A stretch of DNA of 64,000 bases. It comes from Proteles cristata cristata. Lineage: Eukaryota; Chordata; Mammalia; Carnivora; Hyaenidae. Shown one piece after another: positions 1 through 12,299 of this stretch. The position numbers were made by a program, and so were the translations under genes. How positions within the stretch are numbered: position 1 is the first letter of the stretch; every line of letters begins with the position of its first letter. The notes beneath the pieces are model-generated. The model was given only the letters and a program-made list of their open reading frames with translations, was not told the origin of the DNA and searched no databases. Location: the NCBI GenBank assembly GCA_017311185.1, contig JAESUZ010002551.1, positions 2,046,001 through 2,110,000 on the forward strand, written 5' to 3'.

Positions 1-480
1 GGATGATCCATCTTTAGAAGTCACATACTACCACTTTCTTCATACTCTGTTGGTTAAAATAGCCACAGAAACTGTTCCATTTCAAGGGGAAGAGTCTCTC
101 CTCTTGGCGGGAGGAGTATCAAAGCTGTATTGTATGAAGAACATGTTGAATGAGAAATACCATTGCAGCCATCTTTGGAAAATACAATCTTCCACATTTA
201 GGCCAAGTACCACATCCAACAATGCATAGTAGATTAGCAGAATTATAAATGTAGGAGTCATCACTGTAGATAGAAATTGAAGTCACTGGAGTCGATGAAC
301 TCTCTTAGGACGAGAGAACAGAAAAAGAAGGAATGTGAGCCTAGGAGATCACCACAAGGAACTCTAAACTTGAAAAGCCAGGCCAGCCAAGTAGTATTTA
401 GAGATATAGAAGGAATTCCAGAGTGATTTAAAAGTACCAACCATTGCATGTTGTATGTTGCTTAGAACTATTTAAGATAA
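1..480. other. Intergenic, no gene recognised
   Basis: No coding signature, RNA gene or SINE is visible before the CAN SINE at 481. The only open frames are short, lie on the minus strand and have no recognisable protein character. The stretch may be an old decayed repeat, but I could not name a family. Confidence 0.5.
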
Positions 481-608
481 GGGGTACCTGGGTGGCTCAG
501 TCAGTTGAGCTTTGACTCTTGATTTCAGCTTAGGTCATGATCTCATGGTCTTGGGAACAAGCCCCACATTGGGGTCTGTGCTGGGCATGGAGCCTGCTTG
601 TCTTTCTT

Positions 609-641
<33 letters not shown>

Positions 642-677
642 GCCCCTCCCCGGTGCATGCTCTCTCTTTAAAAAAAA
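481..677 (+). repeat. CAN SINE (older copy)
   Basis: A tRNA-Lys-derived carnivore SINE. It starts GGGGTACCTGGGTGGCTCAG, has the A/B-box-like tRNA part, a CT-rich middle and a short A-rich tail. Many changes from the felid consensus suggest an older insertion. Confidence 0.9.
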
Positions 678-828
678 TACACTTAGGATGAAATATAATA
701 AAACTTGAACTTTCCTAAATAACTAAACAAACACCATGTCTAGAAAAAGAAAAAAATAGGCATAGCAGACTCATGCCTACAGCATATGGAACTTCCCATA
801 AGTATTTGATTCTTTCTTCTTGTTGTTC

Positions 829-1060
829 TTTTTTTTTTTTTTTAATTTTTTTTTAATGTTTTATTTATTTTTAGGAGAGAGAGAGAGACAGCGTGAGCAG
901 GGGAGGGTCAGAGAGAGAGGGAGTCACAGACGGAAACAGGCTCCAGGCTCTGAGCTGGCAGTCAGCACAGAGCCCAACGCGGGGCCCGAACCCACAAACT
1001 GTGAGATCATGACCTAAGCGAAAGTCGGACGCTTAACCGACTAAGCCACCCAGGCGCCCC
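829..1060 (-). repeat. Felid CAN SINE, full length
   Basis: Antisense copy: a long T-tract and TTTATTTATTT on the left, GAGAGAG core, and the inverted 5' end CCACCCAGGCGCCCC on the right. Similar TCTTCTTGTT-type sequence on both sides looks like a target-site duplication. Confidence 0.93.
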
Positions 1061-3114
1061 TCTTCTTGTTCTTCTTGCCAAAGGAAATCTGTACTTATTT
1101 TGGTCAACAGTATCACTATTGCTTCAAGTATAACCACCATATATCACACTAGGCTAAATATTAGGCATTTAGTTTTGATACAATAAAAGATAGTGTCCTT
1201 TATGCATGGGGGGATCTCAAAAGTACTATATCTCAAAATCAAGAAAAAAAGAGTATTCAGAGAAAGAAGAGGTAGTCATTTCAGGAGGCAATCTTGCTGA
1301 AAAACTGAATTAAGTAACAATAGAATATCATTCATTGGAGATAGCAACATGGAGGCCATTAATGATCTTCAATGGCATGTTGGAGGCCAGACTACAGTGG
1401 TTAAAACATAAAGGAAGGAATGAGTGTAGTCCTAGGAAAGAAATAGATCAAAAGCACAAAAGAAGAGATTAGCCTTGATTTAAAAGAATGAGCATCTCTA
1501 GGATTGCAAAGAAGGAGGTTAGGATGAACACGGATCAGCATGTTAGTGGACACAAGCCATCGAGGGAGTTAAAGACTCTGTGAAGGTCATTTGTTGAGAG
1601 AAAGGTGGAACAAATGACTGTCAGAGTCTGGGGAGCTTCTGAAGGCTTATTGCTGAAGAAATAACATTCCTTGCAAAACGATAGTGTATGACCTATGACT
1701 TTAACTTATTCATCAGGACTGATTTTACCTTTTATTTGTTTAAACATCAATGAAAAGAAGTGAAATCAATCATTTTAGTGGTTTTTCTATTTAATTTTTT
1801 TTTAACAAAACATCTGATATGTTACTACCAAGTCAATACAGGAATGGTAAGAAAACTCTGGTCACTTGTTGCATCCCTACCAGTAGTTATAAACTACCTA
1901 TCCTAGCAAAATCTAATTTTTAAATTCTTCATCCAATCTATTACTTAATCAAAATGTAGTTACAGTGAAGAGAGATGTAGGAAATGCCTAAAAGCAAAGA
2001 ATTCAAATTCATTTTTTATTTTGGCCATTATAAAAGACAGATTGCTTATAGAGTACTACATTTACTGTGACCTTTTCAAGTAACAGTTATTTATAACATT
2101 ATGTACAGAATATTGTTGTATTATATATTTTTCCCGCAATTGGTCTACAGTGGTAAAGCAGCATGGGTTCCTTCTTAGAGGAGATTCTTGTGAAAATTTA
2201 TTACAGGCTCAAGATCAAGAGTGTTCTCAATAATGATTTCACAGCAGATGGCTCTTTGGCAAAGGAAAAGAAAGGAAAGACTGCAGCATCATGTGGAAAT
2301 GGGCTTCTGTTCAACAAAACTAGAGCTTATCCAATTATAATGGAAATAGAGAAAGGAGTTTCACCTTCAAAGAAAGACTGTAACAGCCTAATGTCTTATT
2401 ACACCAGGTTGAACTAACACAGACCAAAAGTTCAGCAGAAATGTAAACTTCTGGTAAGAAACTTAAACAGAGGGGAAAGACATTACTGTGACTGTGGGAA
2501 CCACATAGCTTCCTTACCCTAGGTTTGCTAGTATCAATATACTATTGCAATGGCTACAATTCTAAAACAGGATTATATGTAATAATATTATTCTCAAGTC
2601 TGAACAGATGGGCCACAGAAACTTTGCTTCCCTAATCCTGTTATTCTCAATCTCATCAAATTAAAAATTATATATTACACATTTTTACCAGGTCTGCACA
2701 CTTAAGTCGGAGTCATTATAACAAAGGTATTATGTTCTGAAATTTAATTTGCTATGGTTATATTTAATGTAATGTAGATGTTCTTAAATTAGGCAGGTAT
2801 TAAAAGACTCGGTTGCTATTTCAGGTTATTGTTTTTGGAGGAATTGTCTGTTTAATAAACTGTTTTCTGTTGAGTCTGGATTTTAAATCTAACATAAATT
2901 TCAGGCCATGTTAGTTTGCATGTTTACATGCTTCTGTTGTGTGAATATTAAAGGTATGCAGTGAACCTCAGTAGAAGGAGATTCCTCAAATAATGACATT
3001 CCTTGCAAATGTCACTTTCTCCAGTGCATAAAACACTGCCCAGAAACACAAAAACAGGATAGTCTCCAAGAAGGGGTTTCAGAGAAACACAAAACTCAAA
3101 ACAATGAAACTATT
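1061..3114. other. Intergenic, nothing recognised
   Basis: AT-rich non-coding DNA. An 84-codon open frame at 2163-2417 has no recognisable domain, no splice context and no codon character, so I do not call it. No identifiable SINE, tRNA or CpG feature is visible. Confidence 0.5.
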
Positions 3115-3335
3115 TCTTTTTTTATTTTAACATTTATTTATTTTTGAGAGATAGAGAGAGAGACAGCGTGAGCAGGGGAGGGTCAGAGAGAGAGGGAGTC
3201 ACAGACTGAAATAGGCTCCAGGCTCCGAGCTGGCAGTCAGCACAGAGCCCGACGCAGGGCTTGAACCCACGAACCGCGAGATCATGACCTAAGCGAAAGT
3301 CGGATGCTTAACCGACTAAGCCACCCAGGCGCCCC
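3115..3335 (-). repeat. Felid CAN SINE
   Basis: Antisense copy with T-rich left end, GAGAGAGACAGCGTGAGCAG core and inverted head CCACCCAGGCGCCCC at its right end. Confidence 0.93.
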
Positions 3336-4895
3336 TACATTGTAATTTAAAAGAAAACCAAAATGATTTGACAAGCAAGATCAATGAACATTGATCCACC
3401 TTTCCTACTATTTTTAATTTAGATTAATCTGATGACACCAAGTGATTTGATTCATATTTTATCTTAATCCTCATTAAATTGTTAATAATGAGCAAGTTTT
3501 ATAGACAGTTGCAACAATTCAGTAAATTGGTAGTTCAACCAAGACTTCTTTACAAAGACACACTGAAGAAGAAAAAAAAAAAACCCTACTACAATGTAAG
3601 CTCCTCCATTAGAATATATGTTCTTTGAGGGCAGAGACCTTATCTCTCTTACTCTCTACCATATTCCTTCTCCTTAAAATAGTGTTCAGCACAAAGTATG
3701 TGCTCAGGCATGTCTGCTGAATGAAACCAATGAACAAGTGTATCACAGATGTGCAAACTCCTGAAAGCTATAAAGGTAACACAAGTTCATTGTTTCTTTC
3801 TGTCAGTCACTGCATATTCTGCGCAAAGGAATTAGCTGTAGGTTGAATAAAAGAGAAGGGGATACATCAGTGACAAGTCTTGAAGTGCTGCAAGACCTTT
3901 CACATTTGGATTTCAAAGCACATCCCCCTGGTGTTCTTATTGTTGAGGCTTGTCATTGGTCTACAATAGTGTATGTACCACTAACGAATTCAAGCCAAAA
4001 TAATTCCCATCTACTGTCGAAGCCACTATTCTGGAAAGAAAACAAAAATCTTGCTAAACAACAGGGACATCTGCTGGTTAAAATGTAATGCTTCTCTCCT
4101 TAAAATATTGCAACTAGGTGGACCAGGAGATTTGGGCAATAAAGTAACACTCAGCCTTCTGTTAAAATAACCTCCTTGCACTACAGGAATAATAAAAGGT
4201 AGCATTTGTTTTATTCCAGAGTTATGCAAGTACTGTCACTATCTGAAAAACAACTGAGCTCTCCTGTTGTCAGTGACTCTTGCCAAAGCAAAGAAATGGC
4301 TAGCCTCCGGATCTTCTGGCTTCAGACACTTAATTATCTTTGATCTCAACAGACATTTAAGTGTCTGTTAAGTTAAAGTGTCATGTCATATGCTGGCAAA
4401 CTGAAGCTATATGATAAGACAGAGGTGGCAGATTGTCCAGCCACCTCTAGGCATGTGCTGATTTCCAGACTTAGAGGAGTGGACTTAAACTGAATTAATG
4501 TCTGTGAGAGAGACTGAGCCTATCCCCTTACCAACACTGTGCTCTTTCTCTTTTGCAAATATCACGTAGGCCAGTTGCTTTCTGCAAATACACTCTTTCC
4601 CACGTTAGCTGAATAAACCTTCTCCTACTTTTTATCCCCTACCATGGTGATTTCTTCTCTTCTTTCCAGTCTCTTTTCAAATGTCTTCTCAGAATGTCCT
4701 ACTCTGAACGCTCTATGGAAAGCTCACTTTCAGAGCATTCAATTTCTGTCTTCCTTAGAACTTATAAAAATTGGCAATTATTTATTGACTTATTGTCCTT
4801 CTCTTTTCTATGACATACTGTAAAGGGACGGATCCTTGAATTTGGGTTCAGACATTCTCCCAACCTTAGTAAAGTAACTTTTTTATTTTGCACGC

Positions 4896-4929
<34 letters not shown>

Positions 4930-5132
4930 AATTTCAAGGACAGAATGAAAACTTTTATCCTCACTTTCTGGGAGTATCCAAAGTCTTAGTTCTCCCTTTG
5001 CTTAACTGAAAGAGAAACCAAACTTTGCTACTGTTCCATTAATAAGTCTCAGTAAAGATCTGTCACAAAGGAAAAAGTGCAGAGAGTTTGAAGAGGTGGT
5101 GACTATATTAAGAGGTTAAAAAGAGACACTTT
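3336..5132. other. Intergenic with an L2 tail and a CA/CG microsatellite
   Basis: Around 3600-3735 the sequence resembles the 3' end of LINE L2 in + orientation (TTTGAGGGCAGAGACC, then a 'tgctcaggcat...ctgaatgaa' ending). A dinucleotide tract at 4890-4930 is listed separately. The remainder has no recognisable feature. Confidence 0.6.
4890..4930. repeat. (CG)n/(CA)n alternating microsatellite
   Basis: About 41 bp of uninterrupted alternating purine-pyrimidine. A CG/TG-rich half is followed by (CA)n. This composition is classically Z-DNA prone. Confidence 0.95.
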
Positions 5133-5327
5133 CAGGTCACCTCAGTCGGTCAGGCATCCAACTTCGGCTCAGGTCATGATCTTGCTGTTCGTGGGTTCGA
5201 GCCCTGTGTCGTGCTCTGTGCTGACAGATTCCGTGTCTCCCTCTCCCTCTCTGTCCCTCCTCTTCTCAGGCTCTGTCTGTCTCAAAAACAAATAAACTAT
5301 AAAAAAAACTTTTTTTAATTAAAAAAA
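5133..5327 (+). repeat. CAN SINE, diverged
   Basis: Contains CAGTCGGTCAGGCATCC and GGCTCAGGTCATGATC, a CT-rich middle and an AAATAAACTATAAAA tail. Near-matching flanks (AAAAGAGACACTTT on the left, AAAGGAGACATCTTT on the right) look like decayed target-site duplications. Confidence 0.88.
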
Positions 5328-6160
5328 AGGAGACATCTTTTTACGGAGATAAGACACTGTCACAAAATGTTGGGGAGAGGGGCAGGAAAAGGGCTATGAG
5401 ATGGAATCCCATGAAGCCCAGAGAAAAGCCTTGAGGAAGAAAGTGAGGCAAAGGAGAGCCTGGAAGAACCGGAGGTATAGGTCTAACCAGGGACAGTGCG
5501 TTCATTCCCCTATTAGTGTAGGAATCCCCATGAGATACCCAGAACTTCCTGAAGGCCTTCCAGGGTAACCCATGAACTGTATTAACAGGACTCAGAAATG
5601 GTGTAGAAAGAAAATGAACCTCTCAATAATTGTATTTTTCAGGTACTTTGACAAAAGCCCTTGTAAAAACATCTTTTTCACACCATCCAAAACACAAGAC
5701 AATCAATCATCAAACAACAAAAACTACCTCTCAGTATTTGAAACACTTTTGTATTAATATCATCATCCTTTCATAAGAGAAGGGTAATTTCATCAATATT
5801 CTATCACTGGTGAAGTTCAAGAAAGTGTTATAAAAATGTAGAGTCCAAGAGAGTTAATCATAACTGGCAAATGTAGCAAATACCATAACTGTGCTGTAAA
5901 TACTTTTATAATATAGTAAATTCTATTTAGGACAGAATTATTTCTCATGATTTTTCTGTAAAATATTTAATTCCTAATTAGGTAAATCCTAGGACATTAA
6001 AAATCTCTTGAATTCCCCAGGTATACAGCAACTAAATACTAAGGTAGAAATGACCTAGAAGTGCAACTACAGAAAGTTGCCCTGGACTTCAAATAATATT
6101 TTGAGTAGTCCTTACAATGATTATACAAGTTAAAGATATGATGATGTTACTATAAAATTT
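5328..6160. other. Intergenic, nothing recognised
   Basis: AT-rich sequence without a recognisable repeat head or tail, RNA gene or credible open frame. Confidence 0.45.
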
Positions 6161-6616
6161 TTAATTTTATTATTTTTTAAAATTTATTACTAAAAACTTT
6201 CCTTAAGTGCACCCATTTCTTCCAACCTCCACCCATCACCTCTGGCAGGTATCAATTGGTTGTCTATGAGTTTGGGGTTTGTTTTTTGGGAGAGGGCGTC
6301 GTTAAGTTTCCACATACAAGCATATGGTATTTGTCTTTCTCTGGCTTATTTCACTTAGCACAATACCCTCCAGGTCCATCCATGCTGTCACAAATGGCAA
6401 GATTTCATTTTTTATAGCTGAGTAATCTATTTTATATATACCACATCTTTATCCATTCATCCATTGATGGACAATTAGGTGGTTTCCATATCCTGACTCT
6501 TATAAATAATGCTGCAATAAATATGTGGTGTATGTATCTTTTTGAGGTGGTGGTTTCATTTTTTTTTTTTTCAATAAATACCCAGAAGTGGAATTGCTGG
6601 ACCATATGGCTATTCT

Positions 6617-6826
6617 TTCTTTTTTTAATGTTTATTTACTTTTTAGAGAGAGAGTACGTGTGCATGCATGAGCACGTGAGGGGCAGAGTAAAAGGGGAAC
6701 AGAAGATCCAAAGTGGGGTCTTCACTGACAGCAGTGAGCCCAACATGGGGCTTGAACTCAGAAACCATGAGATCATGACCTGAGCCAAAGTCAGATGCTC
6801 ACCCAACTGAACCATCCAGGTGTCCC
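6617..6826 (-). repeat. CAN SINE inserted in L1, with perfect target-site duplication
   Basis: Antisense SINE with T-rich left end and inverted head ending CCAGGTGTCCC. It is bracketed by identical 19-bp copies of TGGACCATATGGCTATTCT at 6598-6616 and 6827-6845, and the duplicated bases belong to the host L1. Confidence 0.95.
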
Positions 6827-7887
6827 TGGACCATATGGCTATTCTATTTTTTAATTCTAGAGGAACATTCATACTGTTTTCGATAATGGTTGTGCAAATT
6901 TACATTCCTACCAACAGTGTACAAGGTTCTCTTTTCTCAATGGCCTCATCAATATTTACTTCTCACCTTTTTGATAACAGCCATTCTAACAGGTGTGAAG
7001 TGATCCCTCTTTGTGGTTTTGGTTTGCATTTCCCTGATTAGTGATGTTGCACATCTCTTCATGTACCTGTTGGTCATCTGTATCTTCCTTGAAAAAATGT
7101 CTATTCAACTTTCTGCCCATTTTTAATGGTTTTTTTGCTATGGAACTGTATGGCTTCTTTACATATTTTGGATATTAGCCCCTTATCAGATAAAGGATTT
7201 GCAAATATTTTCTCCCATTCAATAGGTTGCCTTTTCATTTTGTTCATGGTTTCCTTTGATGTACAGAAGATTTTTAGTTTGAGGTAGTCTTATTTGTTTA
7301 CTTTTGCTTTTGTTGCTTTTGCTTTGGTGTCAGACTCAGAAAATCACTGTCAAAACCTTTGTCATGGAGATTATTGCCTATGTTTTCTTTTAGGAGTTTT
7401 ATGTTTTCAAGTCTGATGCTCAAGTCTGTCATCCATTTTTTGGTTAGTTTTTATATATGATGTAAGATGGTGGTCCCATTTCATTCTTTTGCAGGTGGCT
7501 GCCGAGTTTTCCCAATACCATTTATTGATGAGCCTGTCCTTCCATCATTATATACTCTTGGCTCCCCAATCATAAATTAATTAACCACATATGCATGGGT
7601 CCATTGCTGGGCTATTTTGTTCTTTGGATCTATGTGTCTGTTTTTAATGCCAATACCACGCTGTTTTAATTAATGTAGCTTTGTAATACAGTTTGAAATC
7701 AGAGACCATGATGTCCCCAGCTTTGTTCCTCTTTCTCAAGACTGCTTTGGTTATTTGGGGTCTTTTGTGGTTCCATACAAATTTTAGAATTCTTTGCTCT
7801 ATTTCAGTGAAAAATGCCATCAGAATTTTTAAGGGGTTATACTGAATCTGTACACTGCTTTGAGGAGTACTGACACTTTAACAATAT

Positions 7888-8104
7888 TTTTTTTAATGTT
7901 TATTTTTGGAGAGAGGGGGAGAGAGAGAGAGAGAGCACAAGCGGGGAAGGGGCAGAGAGAAAAGGGAGATAGAGCATCCAAAGCAGGCTCTCACTGACAG
8001 AAGAGAGCCTGATACGGGGCTCAAACCCATGAACCATGAGATCATGACCTGAGCTGAGATTCAAGAGTTGGACACTTAACTGACTGAGCCACCCAGGCGC
8101 TCCC
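7888..8104 (-). repeat. CAN SINE inserted in L1
   Basis: Antisense copy with a GAGAGAG core and inverted head CCACCCAGGCGCTCCCC. Flanking TTTAACAATATT on both sides is the target-site duplication. Confidence 0.92.
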
Positions 8105-8710
8105 CTACTTTTAACAATATTAATCCTTTTAACTCATGAGCACAGAGTATCTTTCCATTTGTCTTCTTCACATTCTTTCATTAATGTTTTGTAGTTTCCA
8201 ACACACAGATCTTCCACCCCCTTGGTCAAATTATTTTTAGGTATTTTATTCTTTTTGATGCAGCTGTAAATGGGATTGTTTTCTTAGTTTCTCTGACAGT
8301 TTGTTATTAGTGTATAGAAATGCAACCAATTTTTGTGTATTTTGTATTTTACAACTTTACTGAATTCTCACAGTTTTTTGATGGAGTCTTCAGGATTTTA
8401 CATATAAAATATGTCATCTGATTATGAGTTTTACTTCTTCTTTTCCAATTTGGCTGCCTTTTATTTCCTTTTCTTGCCTAGTTACTGTGGCTAGGGCTTC
8501 CGATACTATGTTGAATAAAAGTGCTAAGACTGGATATTCTGGTCTTGCTCCTGATCTCACAGGGAAAGCTTTCAGCTTTTCACTATTGGGTGTGGTTAGC
8601 TGTGGGTTTGTCATATATGACCTTTACTATGTGGAGGTACATTCCTTCTATACTCATTTTGATTTTTAATATAAATGGATGTTCAATTTACTTTTAAAAT
8701 TATACACCAA

Positions 8711-8922
8711 GGGGCACCTGAGTGGCTCGGTTAAGCATCTGACTTCGGCTCAAGTCATGATATCTGGGTCTGTGAGTTCAAGCCCCACGTCAGGCTCTGT
8801 GCTGACAGCTCAGAGGCTGGAGCCTACTCTGGTTTCTGTGCGTTTCTCTCTCTCTGCTCCTACCCCATTTGTGCATGCGTGCACACTCTCTCTTGCTCAG
8901 AAATAAACATTTAAAAAAAATA
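8711..8922 (+). repeat. CAN SINE
   Basis: Starts GGGGCACCTGAGTGGCTCGG and ends AAATAAACATTTAAAAAAAA. It lies just beyond the right end of the antisense L1. Confidence 0.92.
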
Positions 8923-8933
8923 TGTATTAAACT

Positions 8934-9131
8934 GGGGCACCTCAGTGGCTCAGTCAGTTAAGCTTTGATTTCAGCTGATTCTTGATTTCAGCTCAGGTCA
9001 TGATCTTGTGGTTTCCTGAGTCTGAGCCTTGCATCAGCTCTGCCCGTTAATGGCAGCGTAAAGCATGCTTGGGATTCTCCCTCTCCCCTTCTCGCTCCAC
9101 CCCTCCCCGGCTCAGGCTCTGTGCAAAGCAT
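8934..9131 (+). repeat. CAN SINE, truncated 3' part
   Basis: Head GGGGCACCTCAGTGGCTCAG is followed by an internal repetition around 'gatttcagctgattcttgatttcagct'. The usual A-rich tail is missing after CTCAGGCTCTGTGC. Confidence 0.85.
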
Positions 9132-9416
9132 GCCTACATTATTTGGGGAGGTAGATTTTATTCCCATTTTTTGAAGGCTGATGAAGCTGCGTGGTGAAAT
9201 ATCATACCCACTACTAAGCAATAAAGCCAAGATGCACACTCAGGTCTACCTCCAACATCTATTCCTCAACACTATTCTACCTCATGATTTTGCTTATGTA
9301 CACTCATTTAGAAACTGAGTGATATACGTCATAACCATAACGGAATGCAAAGTATCACATGCTGGTAATAAAGTTAGATGTAATAAAATGCTGCTTCTGG
9401 CATGTAATTTTAAAAT

Positions 9417-9591
9417 GTTTTTATTTATTTCTCAGAGAGAGACAGCGTGAGCAGGGGAGGGTCAGAGAGAGAGGGAGACACAGAATCTGAAACAAGCTCC
9501 AGGCTCTGAGCTGGCAGTCAGCACAGAGCCCGACGCGGGGCTCGAACCCACGAACCGTGAGATCATGACCCGAGCTGAAGTGGGACGCCCC
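9417..9591 (-). repeat. CAN SINE with internal deletion near its head
   Basis: Antisense copy. The usual stretch between GAAGTCGGACGC and the GGCGCCCC head is gone, leaving GAAGTGGGACGCCCC. CTGGCAT on both sides fits a target-site duplication. Confidence 0.88.
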
Positions 9592-9721
9592 TCTGGCATT
9601 TATTTTTGAAAATTGGACAAACATATCCATCTTCCAGTTAAGACTCTGGAAACTGTTTGTAATTCTTTGTTTTCATTATAAAAAGGCTGTTACCAAAGCG
9701 TACTTTGTGAGCTGCAAAAGG

Positions 9722-9935
9722 GTAGTAGCTCAGAGCATAGATTCTGGAGCTGAGGCTTCAATTCTGACTCTACCACTTATATGCACATTTTTTTCATTTC
9801 TTTTTCACTGTCTAAAATAGGATTCATTTGTAATAACTGTACAGATGCATTTGGCACTTGCGAACATTAAATGAGCTTAAGACATGTAAAACATTTGACA
9901 TGTAAGCACTCAAAAAATGCTGGCTCATGCTGTCC
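9722..9935 (+). repeat. MIR SINE
   Basis: Follows the MIR pattern in order: 'agagcatagattctggagc', 'tctaccactta', 'attaaatgagctta' and 'gtaagcactcaa'. Old and diverged. Confidence 0.75.
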
Positions 9936-9984
9936 AAATCCAAAAGCTTATTTAGCCTTTTCATTCTTTATTTTTTAATACATT

Positions 9985-10860
9985 TCTTTTTCTTTTTTTT
10001 AGAGTAGTGTAAAATTCACAGCAAAATTGAAAGGTACAGACTTCCCATATACCACCTGCTCTACCCATGCATCGTCTCCTCCAGCATTAACATCATCTAC
10101 CAAAGCGGTACATTTGTTACAAATGACAACCTAAGTCCACAGTTCACTTTAGGGTTCACAATAGGGTGTTATACATTTTGTGGGTTTTGATAAATATAGG
10201 ACTTATATCTACCATTATAGCTAAGAGAATTGTTAAATACACTCTGCTCTAGCTATTCCTCTTTCTAGTCCTAAACCTTGGCAACTACTGATCTTCTTTA
10301 CTACCTCCAATTTTGCCCTTTCCAAAATATCTAGTTTGAACCATAATGCATGTAACTTTTTCAGATTGACTTATTTCACTTGGTTATATGCTTTTAAGCC
10401 TCCTGTCTTTTCATAGCTTAATAGTTCATTGCTTTCTAGCATTGGATAATATACTGCTGAATGGATGCAGCACAATTTAATCCCTTCACATATTGAAGTA
10501 CATCCTGGTTTCCTCCAAGTTTTGGCAATTATGAATAAAACTGCTATAAATAGCTGCATGCAGCTTTTTACATAGACACAAGTTTTCAACTCCTTGAGTA
10601 AATATCAAGACGCAATTGTTGCATCATATAATACGAATGTTTAGTTCTGTAAGAAACTGCAAAACTCTCTCTCAAAGTTACTATAATCTTTTGCATTCCC
10701 ACTAGCAATTTATGAGAGTTCCTGTTGTTGCACATCCTCACAAGAACTGGGTGTTGTCTGCGGATTTTATTTTAGTCTTTCTAATAGGTGTGTAATAGTA
10801 TCTCACTGTTGTTTCACACTCCTTTTGTGAAACCCAACATTTATGACTGAGAAATTATTT
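9985..10860 (-). mobile_element. Old LINE-1/HAL1-type fragment, antisense
   Basis: Contains the widespread L1-like run 'aaattcacagcaaaattga' through 'cttcccatataccac' and a later 'gacttatttcactt'. It is highly decayed and exact subfamily assignment needs a repeat search. Confidence 0.6.
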
Positions 10861-11446
10861 TACCCCCCAAAAATAGCATGGTAATGGAGACTACGGGTGA
10901 AAACTAGGTACATTTGGCTTAAATTCTAAATAATATGTTTCTAACCCGTGTCGGTGTTGTTTTGTAGCCTCCTCCTCCATGTTTCTTTGATGCGTTACTC
11001 TCCCTTCCACAAAGTATACTTTGTAGTCAAAGGAAACCACAACCGTGTAGAAAAATCAAAACATGCTAAAATAATGGAGGGGGAGAAATTACTAAACATT
11101 ATTAATCTCATCAGTTACTTAGGACCAATTTAGGAGTACATACACATTCTGCAGAACCTTTATTTGACCTTTACTACTTTGATGCTGACTACATTCCCCT
11201 TGCGTCAATGTAGTGTGAGTCTACGCAAAGCTGTTGGAATCAAGAACATCAGTCAAGTCTACTTTTTAAACTCCCTTCATCCCAATAAAGAAAAAAAGAC
11301 TACAATATATTTAGTTTTATAAACAAGTAAAAAGAGTTCAGACTCCTACAGAGTTGTTAACAGTTTCAGACCACTACACCGTTAAGATTTTCAGGGCTTT
11401 GAAGCTCTTTACAAACAAAATCTCTCCCGGGGTCTCATGGAGCTTC
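10861..11446. other. Intergenic, upstream flank of the promoter
   Basis: No recognisable gene or repeat is visible in this AT-rich stretch before the SINE at 11462. Confidence 0.45.
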
Positions 11447-11461
11447 TAAAAGACTGGTCTA

Positions 11462-11680
11462 GGGGCGCCTGGGTGGCTCAGTCGGTTAAGCGTCTGACTT
11501 CGGCTCAGGTCATGATCTCACGGTGCGTGAGATCAAGCCCCGCGTCGGGCTCTGTGCTGACAGCTCAGGGCCTGGAGCCTGCATCGGATTCTGTGTCTCC
11601 CTCTCTGCGCCTCCTCCACTCCCGCTCTGTCTTTCCCAAATATAAATAAACATTAAAAAAAATTTTTTTTAATAAAAAAA
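11462..11680 (+). repeat. Young-looking felid CAN SINE near the promoter
   Basis: Almost consensus: GGGGCGCCTGGGTGGCTCAG head, intact body and AAATAAACATTAAAA tail. Identical flanks TAAAAGACTGGTCTAG at 11447-11462 and 11681-11696 are the target-site duplication. It sits within 1 kb of the DMTF1 CpG island. Confidence 0.96.
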
Positions 11681-12197
11681 TAAAAGACTGGTCTAGGGGC
11701 TGGGCCGGAGTATAAGTCCTTTCTAAAAGGCGCCGGCTTAGGAACGCGGTGCTTCCAGACGGACTGTGCATTCGAGTAGCATCTTCCTATGTTCACAAAG
11801 GATACAGAAGACCAGAACAGCACCACACGCCCGAAGAGGGAACACCTCACACCGGGCGACTCCGGGAACGCAAAGTAAGTGGGAAGGGGCAGGCAGAATT
11901 TCCGACTTTTCTTCTGCATCTAGACACGGCTCTCGCTCCGTTCCGCACCCGGCTGTTTCCGCTCTGAGCTCTGCGAATTTATGAAACTTGGCCAGCGGGA
12001 CGCTCCTGCCGTCAGAGCCAGAAAAAAAACACAGTTACGCCAAAGAAAGATGGGCCTTCTTTACAGCCTCAGTAGCGGAACTGTCAACACCGAGACTTCC
12101 CAGTAGGAAAAGAGAAGCAGCGAACCCCAAACAAACGCTACCCACAACAGTACCGAAGCTCCAATTACCCCAGACCTTTTTTCGCGCTCCGACCTCG

Positions 12198-12210
12198 CCG
12201 GAAGTGACGC
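12198..12210 (+). promoter_or_regulatory. ETS plus CRE/ATF-like composite site
   Basis: CCGGAAGTGACGC joins an ETS core (CCGGAAGT, GABP/ELK class) to a TGACG half-site of the CREB/ATF class. It lies about 230 bp upstream of the exon 1 donor. Function is inferred from motif and position only. Confidence 0.6.
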
Positions 12211-12299
12211 GAGCAGCCAACGCGCACAGCAGTCCCGAGGGAGAGGAGGGCGGGAGGGGGAGCGTGCGGGGGCTGGGGGCGGGGCGCGGCCGTAGCTCC

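Larger units (their letters stand above)
6165..8690 (-). mobile_element. LINE-1 fragment, antisense, with two SINE insertions
   Basis: Reads as the reverse complement of the 3' half of L1, from distal ORF2 into the 3' end. Hallmarks are TTATTTCACTTAGCACAATA, CTGCAATAAATATG, CAACAGTGTACAAGG and TTTGCATTTCCCTGATTAGTG. The 3' end lies to the left. SINEs at 6617-6826 and 7888-8104 interrupt it. No reading frame survives, so it is a dead copy. Confidence 0.88.

Noticed and set aside
6523..7041. Short open frames with hydrophobic product
   Set aside because: They fall in antisense L1 and its SINE, so they are chance frames.
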